From: Goniomonas avonlea
Taxonomy: Eukaryota; Cryptophyceae; Goniomonadida; Goniomonadaceae
Direction: 5' to 3'
NCBI GenBank assembly: GCA_003573635.1
Contig: QUTJ01031671.1
Span: forward strand, 1 to 14,684
Length of the DNA stretch: 14,684 nt
Positions 1-10,700 of the stretch are shown piece by piece. How positions within the stretch are numbered: the stretch's first letter is position 1; each line of letters begins with the position of its first letter. Made by a program: the position numbers and the translations under genes. The notes beneath the pieces are model-generated. The model searched no databases and had not been told where the DNA came from. It saw only the letters and a program-made list of their open reading frames with translations.

Positions 1-151
1 GCTCCTTGCGCTTGACCGTCCTCCTTGTCTCTCCTTGCGACTGACCGTCTTCCTCTATCTGTTTTCCGCTCTGTCTCTCGTCTTGCTCCTTGCGCCTGAC
101 CGTCCTCCGTTCTGTTGCTCCTTTGTTGCTCCCTGACTGACCGTCCTCCAG
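1..151 (+). repeat. 3' end of an upstream intron made of a degenerate repeat ending in the exon 1 acceptor
   Basis: Pyrimidine-rich units of the form CTCCTTGCGCNTGACCGTCC start at about 2, 31, 86 and 129. The last copy ends CCGTCCTCCAG at 151 and supplies the branch-like CTGAC, the pyrimidine tract and the acceptor AG of exon 1. The earlier copies lack the final AG. No coding exon was recognised here. Confidence 0.75.
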
Positions 152-253
152 CACGAGCAGCTGCCGGACCGTCTCGCGGTTCGCCAGTTCCGGCAGCACT
201 TCGCGCACCTCATGTACCTCGCTGTCATGAACGCAACTCGCGAGTCTTTCCAG
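152..253 (+). CDS. Dynein exon 1 of window (tail, residues 1-34)
   Basis: Begins [15 protein letters not shown] and ends ATRESFQ, phase 0 at both ends. Acceptor CTCCAG at 151, donor CAG|GTTTGT. The 5' edge is the least certain exon edge because the preceding exon is not in the window, so phase cannot be checked upstream. It joins cleanly to the ALKARLG of exon 2. The ATG at 212 is internal and not a start. Confidence 0.75.
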
Positions 254-1715
254 GTTTGTCTTGCGTGCGTGCAGGTCTCACCATATGCGTGCCTGCTCCG
301 TGTCGCAGAATTACAGGGTCCCATCCAGCAGGATCCTGCAGGGTGGCTTTTTCCTGGAGGGTGGCATTTACTTACGGGTGACTCAATGCAGTTCATTACA
401 GGAACTGCATTTATTTCGATTACAGGGTCCCATCCTGCCTCTCACAGGACCTGCCCCTGTCACTACTTGCCATGGCCTGTGTCGTCTGCACATGCATTTA
501 AAGCCATCCTTGTGTGTGTGTGTGTGTGTGCGTGTGTGTGCGTGTGTGCGTGTGTGCATTGGAACCCCACGCACCCACCTGCTGTGACCCGGCGGTGGCA
601 GGCTCTCAAGGCGAGGCTGGGGTCGCGAGTGTCGGGAGGCTTTCTCTTCGTCGACAGGCCATTCTTTGACGTTGACGTGGAGCTCACGATTCCGCACGTG
701 TCACTGTCACCCTCACTCGACGAAATCCAGAACGCAATCAACAGGCACGTTGTGTGCTGAGTGTGCTGTGGTGGCCGTGCTAACATTCGCGAGGCGAAAC
801 TTGCTGTCCTTTTGGGTCGAGTTTTGTCTCTGGCATGTGCCCGAGCAGGAGCACGTTGGGCTTTTGCCCTCGTTGCTTCTGTTGCTTCTGTTGCTGCTGT
901 TGCTGCCGTTGTTGCCGTTGTTGCTGCTGCTGCTGTTGTTGCTGTTGTTCTTGCTGTTGTTGCTTCTGTTGCTGCTGTTGTTGCCGTTGTTGCTGTTGTT
1001 GTGGCTGTTGTTGTGGCTGTTGTTGCTGTTGTTGCTGTTGTTGTTGCTGTTGTTGTTGTTGTTGTCGTCGTCGTCGTCGCTGTTGTTTTGGCTGTTGTTG
1101 TGGCTTTTGTTGTTGTGGCTTTTGTTGTTGTTGCTGTTGTTGTTGCTGTTGTTGTGGCTTTTGTTGTTGCTGTTGTTGTTGTGGCTGTTGTTGTTGCTGT
1201 TGCTGACGTGCGCCCGGCCAGGTGCGGGTACAACGTCATGAAGTGCAGCCGCAGCGTGTACCTCTGGGGGTCGGACCGTCCTCCCGCAGGCACTCCCTGG
1301 ACGGAAGCCAAAGGCTGCCCTGCCTACTTCGACGAGGTTCGCCACAATCGAACTCAACATATGCCTGTCGTGATCTGACTGCCCTTTTTTCTCGTTTTCC
1401 TTTGTGTTTGACCTTGACACACCAGGTGGCTTCTGATCGCCAGATCATCAAAGCGATCCTTCTCCTCACTGGCAGCATCGAGGGGAGCAAGAATCAGGTC
1501 AGTGTCTGTCACGTGCCTGTGAGCAAGAAGTGGCTCTGGTGCTCGATGCCGGTGAGCAAGAGCCAGGTCAGTGTCGCCGGCTTGTTAGATGCCTGCGAGC
1601 AAGAGCACATGCCAGGCGCCAACTATTGTTGCGACACTGTGCGACGGACAGGCTGTGGGTGTTGGCTGTTGCAACTTGTGTGTGTGTGTGTGTGTGGTGT
1701 GGTGTGGTGTGGTGT

Positions 1716-1755
<40 letters not shown>

Positions 1756-4700
1756 GTCGGATCGCTCCACCTGGAGCATGGCTTATCTCCACGTTTGATC
1801 AGCGAGGTTGCCACGAGGGCGGCTGAGTGGTGACACGCGTCACCAGGTGATGCAGTACCTGGAGACGTTCAGGAAGTACGACTACCTGTGGAAGGAGGAC
1901 AAGGCGGTCGCCTACTCGCACTTCATGAAGAGCAACCCGAACATGGAAGCCTTCGAGGCAGAGCTGCGCCGGTACATGGCGGTGCGTCCTCTGCCTTGCA
2001 GCCGTTGACACAGGACGCCACGCACGAATCCGTTGGGTGTCACGCGCTCGCACTGGGTGTCACGCACTCGTACACTTGAATCCCTTGGGTGTCACGCGCT
2101 CGCACAGTTGGATCCGTTGGGTGTCACGCACTGGACCGTGTTTGGGGGGTAGTAGAGTGTTGGCCATTATCATTCTAGTGTTCTGGTGCCATTCTCGGAG
2201 TAAATTCTAGTGTTCGAGTGGTCTGGGTGTTCTGACACAGTCTCATTGAGTGTTCCGAGGGCAGTGTCATTCCATTGAGTGTTCTGAGAGCAGTCACCTT
2301 CCTCTGCGTGTGCTGAGGCCCGTGTCAATCTCCTGTGTCTGAGGCCAGTGTCATTCTCCTGCGTGTTTCGAGTCCAGTGCCATTCTCCTCTATGTCAGTG
2401 TCATTTTCCTGTGCGTTCCGAGGCCCGTGTCATTCTCCTGCGTCTCAGGTTTAGGGTTTAGGGTTTAGGGTTTAGGGTTTAGCATCTGAGGCCAGTGTCG
2501 CAGGTGGAGAAAGAGATCTGGGACATCCCCCCGGTGCACAACATTGGCTGCATGTCGCTCGAGACGCAGCCACTCAAGTACGCTCTTGTCTCTCTTGAAG
2601 TTATTTTCACTCTCTCGTTCTTGTCTTGTCACTTGAGGCAAAGCCTCTCAAGAACACTCTTGCCTCTCTCGTTCTTGTCTTGTCACACTCACACAGCCCC
2701 TCAAGTACGCTGTTGCCTCTCTCTCTCTCTCTCGTTCCTGTCTCGTCGCTCGAGACGCCACTCCTGTTGTCTCTGTTGGCGCGGGTGGGTTTGGCAGGTG
2801 ACGCGCACGGCACAGGTACGCTCTGCGAGCGGAGGCGACGATGTGGAAGGCCCAGTACGCCAAGAACTTGCACGAGCAGGCCAAGCAGCAGCTCGACTCG
2901 CTGGTCAAGTACATGAATGACACCTCCAAGGAGCTTGCGCGTCCTCTGCACGACCTCGACGACGTCCGCGATGTCATGCTTGCCCTCAAGCAGGTACGCA
3001 CGTCATGCCTTGCTGAGGTACGTGATGCCATGTCGCCCTCAAGCAGGTACGCACGTGAGGCCAAAGAGAACTGGCTTGCTCTTGTCTGCACACTTCCCTG
3101 GCGCCGTAATGCCTTGTGTTGCACAGTCAATGCACATGCGCAGATGTCAGTGCTGCCAGGTGCCTGCAGTGCGTTCTCACATGCCTGGGCAGGTGCGGCA
3201 GCGTGAGGTCGACATTGACCTGGAGCTCTCTCCCGTCGAAGAGCTCTACCACCTCCTGCTCAATTACGACGTCCGCGTGCCCAAGGACGAAATTGACACT
3301 GTGTCTGGTGTGCGCTTTCGCCCTTTGTCTTTTGGGCTGTCGGCCTGTGCGCACGTGCCTTGATCACGTGGGTGACAGATATGTGGGGACACATCAGCAC
3401 ACACCGACAGCCAATTGCTCGTCACGACTAACTGCGTGCCCTTACCGCACACTCCCTCACGGCACACTCACCCACGGCACACTGCGTGCACTCACGGCTA
3501 ACTGCGTGCCCTTACCGCACACTCACTCATGGCACACTCACCCACGGCACACTGCTCACTCTGCGTGCACTTACCGCGCCCACTCATGGAACACTGCGTG
3601 CACTTATCGCACTCCCACTCACGGGTTACTCACCCACAGCAAACTGCGTGCACTCACGGCAACCCTCACAGATCTGAGAGGGCAGTGGAAGAAATTGCGG
3701 AAGCAAGCTGCAGAGGTTGCAGACCAACTCACAGCGCTCCAGTCTGGTTTCAAACGAGACCTGTTGCAGGTATGCATTGATTTGTTGATTTCTACCGTGT
3801 GTGGTCGGGTGTGCGCATGGTGCGAGGCGCTCACGCTGGGCTGCTGCGCACACGTAACAGGTGTGGCAGCTTCACTGGAGACGAGTGTGCGGCAGCCTTG
3901 CAGCTCGAACCGCTGCGCGGCAGCCTTAGTCTGCGACATGTCCCCACGTGTCACCACTGTCACTCTCACCCCACTGTGCGCCAGCCTCGCTCTAACCGCT
4001 GTGCGACATTACTTTAACCCCTGTGCGACAGAGCGTGCTCGTGTTCACGTCGGAGGTGCAGTACTTCCGGTCAGAGTTCGAGTCACGCGGCCCAATGGTC
4101 CCCGGCCTCGCGCCCAACGAGATGCAGGTCAGCCCTCTCGTGAAAACTTCTCTCCAACCTTGTGCCCAAGTCGCGCTTCTGCGTCTCCTTGTCTGCCTCT
4201 CTCTGTCTACTCAGCCTCTCTCTCTCTCTCTCTCTTTCTCTCTCAGCCTCTCGCTCCCTCTCTCTCTCTCTCTCTCCCTCTGCCTGTCGCTGCATGTGCT
4301 CTTGGCACACTTTCTCGTCCTTGTCCGGAGATGCAGGTCAGCCCTCTCGTGAAAACTTCTTCCCAACGATCTGCCGAAGTCGCTTCCACGTCTCCTTGTG
4401 TTTGCAACTTTCTCGTCCTTGTCTACCTCGCTGTGTGTGCCTGTGTCATCGCGAGGGCGCTTCTGGCACTCTCCGCTCCGGCGCCCGTTATGACGTGTTG
4501 GCATCCGGCCATGATGTACCTTGCTGTAGTTGTTCGGCATCCGGCCATGATGTACCTTGCTGTAGTTGTTCGGCACAGGCGTGCGTGAGCAGCCGCGTCG
4601 GTGCCCGGAAACGTGACTGCTGCGCACACAGGAGCGGCTGGTCAAGTTCCAGCGCTTGTTCGCGGACAAGGAGAGGAAGATGCTGTCGTACCAGGAGGGC

Positions 4701-7700
4701 GAACTGCTTTTTGGGCTTCCCGTCACAGCCTACCCAGAGCTCGGACGAATCAAAAACGACTTGGAGCTCCTGCACAAGTTGCTCACGCTGTTCATGACCG
4801 TGCAGGTGCCCCTCGTCGACTGTCTTTGTTCACTGTCTTGTCCACTCTATTCCCTTGTTCACTGTCTTCTCCACTGCCTTGTGTTCTCGCTTGTTCTCTC
4901 CTTGTCCCCTCGCTTGTCCGCTTCCTAGCTCACTTCCTTGTCCACTTCCTTGTTCACTCCCTTTTGCACTGCCTTTTGCACTCCCTTTTTTGCACTCCCT
5001 TTTGCACTCCCTTTTGCACTCCCTTGTTCACCTCCGTGTTTTCTCCCTTGTCCACTCGCTTGTTCTGGTCCTTGTCCATTCCCTTGGCCACTCCCTTGTG
5101 CTCTCCAGTGTTCACTCCTCTGTTCTCTCCCTTGTTCACTCCTTCCTCTGTGTTTTTGTTTGTGTGCAAGCCGCCACTCCGCATGCACATGATGCGAGTT
5201 GCAGCCCGTTGTGTCTCACGCGCGCTGCAGATGACTCTCTCGAGCTACGCCGAGATTGTCTGGGGCGACGTCGTCAATTCCATCCAGGACATGACCGACA
5301 CCGTCCAGGTCGGTCTCACCACTCTTGCCCTTGTTTTTTAACAGGCCTCCCACCCTCGTGGCCACCCACTCTTGTTCTCGCGCGCTTCTCACCCTTTCTC
5401 TTTCGGGAGGGCGTTTGTGCTTGAGATGGGCTCACCCTCCGCGCCCAAGATTGTCCTAGATTTTCTCACCGTTGCGGCCTTGCCCTGCCACACCTGGCTC
5501 GATGCCTGCCCTGCCTCCCTCTCGAGGCCTGACGCTCAGGTGCACGCAGAAATTCCAAGAAGATTGCAAGAGACTCCCGCGGGCGCTGCGGCAGTGGGGG
5601 GCGTACATAGAGCTGCGCAACTCCATCGAGAACTTCCAGGATGTGCTCCCTCTGCTGCACAAGCTCACCAACAAGGTGCGCTGCGCAGGCAGAAAACCTC
5701 GTCCCGTGCACTGCCTATGTGACCCATACAGGCAACCCTTGCCCTGCCGTATACGCCCGTGTGTCATACAGTCATCAGCACGTCTCGTGCACTGTAACCC
5801 ACAGTCACAGCGCATGTCGTGCCCTGTTGTCCCTTGCTGGTGTAACTTTGAGTCACCAGCACCAGCACGTCCTGTGCACTGTAACACACAGTCACCGCGC
5901 GTCTCGTGCCCTGTGGTCCGTGTTGTCGTGGTGTACCAAGCAGTCACCAGCACATCTCGTGCAATGCAACACAACTGCATGACTCGTGCATTGCTGTCCC
6001 TGTTCCTGTCGTAGTGTAACACTCAGTCACTAGCACGCCCGTTGCTATCTTGTTCCGTGGTCCCTGTTGCTGTCGCGCTGTCCTGACCCCTTCCTCTGCA
6101 GGCCATGCGCAACCGCCACTGGCTGCAGATTATGAGCGTGACGGGCAAGACGATCAAGCTCGACCTGGAGCGCATGCGGCTGAGCGCGCTGCTGGGGATG
6201 GGCCTCCTGGAGCACATGGAGCAGGTCGAGGACATCTGCAACAGTGCCGTCAAGGAGCTCATGGTCCGTCTCGCCTCTCTCAAATGTCCTCTCTCAAGTG
6301 TCCTCTCTCTCAAGTGTCCTCTCACTCAAGTCTCAAGTGTCCTCTCCTCTCACTCAAGTGTCTTCTCACGCCTCACTCATCGCCTGTGTGTGGCAATGTT
6401 GTTCGCTCTGCGCTGTGTCCTCACTCGTCATTCTCGCCTGCGTCCGCTCTCGTCACTCTCACCTGTGTCTTCGCGCAAGTCTGGGCCCACCGCGGGCCTG
6501 GGGTTTCTGCCTCTCACAGACTGCGGCAGGTGGAGGGACGCCTGAATCAAATCGCCGAGGATTGGAGCGACCAGGGTTTCACTTTCGCTCCCTTTAAGAA
6601 CCGCGGTCCGATTGTGCTGCGAGGCCAGGAACTGCAGGTCGGATTGTTTGCTGCCGGTCTGGGGTCGCCTGTGACACTCGCGCAGGAAATTGTCAACAAG
6701 CTCGAGGACAGTCAGATGGCTCTGGGCGCCATGACCACCAACCGCCACAGGTGCGGCCCGTCACCGCTGCTGTGGCCGCACTGGGACACCGCTGAGTGCT
6801 CTTGCCTGTACTGCGTTGATTGCTCTTGCCTGCGCTGCTTGCGCTGATTGCTCCTGCTTCCGTTGATTGTTCTTGCTTGCACTGATTGCTGTTGCTTGCA
6901 CTGATTGCTCTTGCACTGACTGCTCTTGCTTGCAGTGCGCCGTTCCGCGACGAGGTGCAGAGCTGGATCACGAAGCTGTCAAGTGTTGCCGATATCATTG
7001 AGCAGTGGACGGTGGTGCAGAGCATGTGGATTTACATGGAGGTGCCTCCCTCCGCCGCACTCGATCAAACCTGCAGCGCACAACTTGGCTGTTCGCTGTC
7101 CTTTCATGCATGCACATGTGTTCAGCATTTCATTTCAGGATATTATGCAATGCGCAGTGTCCAGCCTCCTTCACTTCCACGCAAACTTGTGCCGCATTCT
7201 TCCACACTTATCATGCGATCAGCATCCGCTTCCATGCGCCCGTACCCAGCATGCAACGTGTGCTCAGTGCCCCCTTCATGTGCCGGCGATCAGCATTCAC
7301 TTACTGCGTTTTCACTTCCATGCTCACTGATTCAGCATCCACATTCATGAAGAGCACACGGATTCAACGTCAGCGCTTGCTGTCATGCACACCGTGTCTC
7401 GAGCGCAGCCTTGACCATCGCGCAGGTCGTTCAGCATTCACTTCCATGCACAGCATTCCCTATTCACTTCCTCTCCTGCCTTCACCCTCACGCGCAGGCC
7501 GTGTGTAGTATTCACTTACACGCGCAGCATTTCTTATTCACTTCCTCTCATGCCTTGACCAGGACGTGTTCAGCATTCCCTTGCATGTGCAGCAATCCTT
7601 ATTCACCTCTCATGTACACCGTGTCGTGAGCGCCGCCTTGACCCTCAGGCGCAGGCTGTGTTCAGTGGTGGCGACATTGCCAAGCAGCTGCCTCAAGAGG

Positions 7701-10700
7701 CGAAGCGGTTTGCGAGCGTGGACAAGTCGTACATGAAGATCATGAGCAAAGCGTACGAGACGCGCAACGTGGTCGCCTGCTGCTACGGCAACGAGCTGCT
7801 CAAAAACTTGCTGCCCCACCTCACAGAGCAGGTCCGCCTTGTCTGTGTCTGTGTCTGTGTCTCCTGTCCTTGTCTGTCTCCTGTCCTTGCTGCCTCACCT
7901 CACAGAGCAGGTCCGCTTGGCGTCGCGACCGTGTCTCCTGGTTCTCGTCCCTTGTCTGTGTCTGTGTCCGTGTCACCTGTCTCCTGTCCTTGTCTGTGTC
8001 TCCTGTCCTTGTCTGTGTCTCCTGTCCTTGTCTGTGTCACCTGTCCCAGTGTGTCTCCTGTCGTTGTCTGTGTCTCCTGTCGTTGTCTGTGTCTCCTGTT
8101 TCTGTCCTTGTCCATGTCTCGTTTTTTGTCCTCGGCCTTTTCAAGCAGGTTTGCTCGTCTCTTTAGCCCTGTTCGGGTCTCCAACACCTCCTCGCCAGTC
8201 CTCACCCAATAATGTCCAACCAGTCATCCCCAACCAATCGCTCGCCAGTCTCACCAATAATATGCCACAACAACAATCCCGTCAACCAACCCCCCTCGCC
8301 AGTTGGAGCTCTGCCAGAAGTCTCTGTCCGGCTACCTCGAGAGCAAACGAGGCATGTTCCCGCGTTTCTACTTTGTCTCCGACCCTGTGCTGCTCGAGAT
8401 TCTCTCCGAGAGCAGCTCGCCGCAGTCAATCCAGCCGCACTTGCACAGGTGCGCGTTGACTGTGCAGGAGGCTTGGGTAGCGTGCTTGGTCGATTGAGTT
8501 CTGGCTCCATTCTGACCCTTTTCCCAGTGTGTTCGACAACCTGCAGTCCGTGACATTCGCAGAGTCGGGACTGGGCTCAACCAACGCGCCCTTGTGCATC
8601 ACGCACATGCACAGTGCCGAGGGAGAGACTCTCGCTCTGTGTTCGGTGCGCACCCCCATTTGCTCCCTCGCACTGTGTGCGATCGCACCTCGTTGCCCCC
8701 CTCGCTCTGTGTCCGGTGCACATTTGCCCCTTGCTCTCGATTGCTGCACTCAAATCCGTCGTTGGTCACAACGCCGTGGGACAACACGGTCGAGATCCCA
8801 CGTGTACGTGATAGGCGAGCGGGGGGAGAGAGGGTGGGGGGGGGGTGCAGATGTCCCTTGCACAGTGCCTCCCCCTCCCTCCCTGTTCGCCTCTTATGTT
8901 TGAGACGCGGGGTGTCCCACGGGTGCGTGCGTGCTCCTGAGTGACCCGCGGACCAGGCGCTGGTGGTGAACCAGACCATGGAAGTGTGGCTGGGCAGCCT
9001 GGTGTCCGGCATGCAGCTCGCGGTTGGCGAGGCAGCGCGAGAGGTGGCGGAGGCTGTGGAGGAGAGCATGCTCCCCGTCGACGAGCTCATCTCCTCCCAC
9101 ATCGCCCAGGTCAGTTTGTCCCTCCGAGTTTTTGCTCACTTGCTCACTCACCTGCTGTGATAGCGGCATGTTGCATTGCCAGCAAGCTGTCCCCTAGATT
9201 GCTGTCGCAGCCGTATTCTCACCGGCACTCCGGGACCTGCGAGAGAGGAGGGAGGGACGGAGGGAGAATTCAAACCCTCATCAACTGAGAGATAGAGAGA
9301 GCTCAAACCATCCACGAACTGCGTAGCACAGAGGCTGCTGCGCAGTGCTAAAAGGTGGCGACAGGTGTGCGTGCTGGCGCTGAAGCTGCACTGGACCCGA
9401 GAGGTGTCGGAGGCGATCAAGACGTGCAAGACAGACAAGACTGCGATGCCCGGCACTTCCAAACGCATTGCCGCGCTGCTGGTCGAACTTGTGCGGGCAA
9501 CGCGGCGGGACCTGACGCCGCTCACACGCACCAACGTCGAGTGCCTCATCACAATCCAGGTGCCTGACCTGCGTGGTCATTGTGGCTCTCTTGCCCCGCA
9601 CACACGCCCAGTGCCTCATAGCCTCCCGCGGCTGGTGGTCCCTTGTCCCCCCCACCTGCGGAGCGTTTGACTAGGTTTGTGGTCTACTTCGTGGTCTGAC
9701 ATGGCCCTGGAGAATGTCGAGCGAATCAGAAGTGCTCCCTTCGCTGTTCTACTGCGCTAACAGAGAGGAGGGCAGGCACACCAGCGCGACACGTTCGACT
9801 CGTTGATGCAGCGCAAAGTGCATAACATCACCGACTTCGAGTGGCTCAAGCAGTCTCGCTACACCTACGACGGAGAATCGGTATGGCTATCTCTCTTTAT
9901 CCCTTAGACCAAGTTTTGGAGTTCTTGTGCACGCCCAGTTGCCTGTCATATTCATCCCTGTCTGTTCTCTGGAGGGCACGGACTCGCTGGGAGCCCTTGG
10001 CAAAGGCCCTGTCTGATTGGCAAAGCCCTGTCTGATCACGGGCGCAGGTGGTTGTGTCCATTGCTGGCGTGGACTTGCCGTACACCAACGAGTTCCTCGG
10101 CTGCAAGGAGCGGCTCTGCATTACGCCGCTCACGGACCGAGCATATATCTCCTTCACCCAGGCCCTCTCCATGTTCCTCGTGCGTCCTTGCCTGTCGCCT
10201 GTGCACGACCGCTGGTGTTCGTGTGTGTGGTGTGTCTGCGGGCGCTCGTATCGCTGGTGTGCGTGTGCACGGTGTGTCCGGGTGGGCGGTTGCCTCTTTG
10301 TGCTGCTGCGCTGGCACCAAGTGCGCTGAGTGTGCTTGCTACTCTTGCACTTGCTCATGGGCGCTGCGCTTGCACGCGCTCGTCGGCAGCGCGCCTTGTC
10401 CTAGTGCACTTGCTTGCTGCATTTTATTGGCTGCTGCTCTTGAGGAAGCCACCTTGTTGCTTGTTGCTGACGTGCGACCTGACGTGCTCGTTTGCAGGGC
10501 GGGTCGCCGGCAGGGCCCGCCGGCACGGGCAAGACTGAGACAGTGAAGGACCTTGGCCACTCCCTCGGCATGTTCGTCGTGGTCCTGAACTGCTCGGAGC
10601 AGGTTCGTGCCCCCTTGAGAGAGAGAGGGGGGGGGGGGAGAGCGAGGGAGAGAGAGAGAGAGAGAGATTATTCAAGCATCCTCGGAACTGCTTACCGTAT

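Noticed and set aside
212-253. ATG at 212 as a gene start
   Set aside because: It lies inside exon 1, with in-frame dynein-like sequence continuing upstream to an acceptor at 151.
463-1311. Thr/Ala-rich minus-strand frame of 282 codons, and companion Leu-, Cys-, Val- and Asn-rich frames
   Set aside because: Direct translation of the (TTG/CTG)n tract of intron 2 in different frames; no non-repeat domain.
2448-2482. A true chromosome end
   Set aside because: Only five copies, flanked on both sides by the intron's repeats and by exons of one continuous gene.
3116-4588. Longest open frame in the window, 490 codons on the + strand
   Set aside because: It merely links exon 9 in its frame to the repetitive introns 8-10; exon 10 and exon 11 use another frame and carry the conserved protein.
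8963-9109. Separate small gene starting near 8963
   Set aside because: Part of exon 21, which joins in frame to exons 20 and 22.
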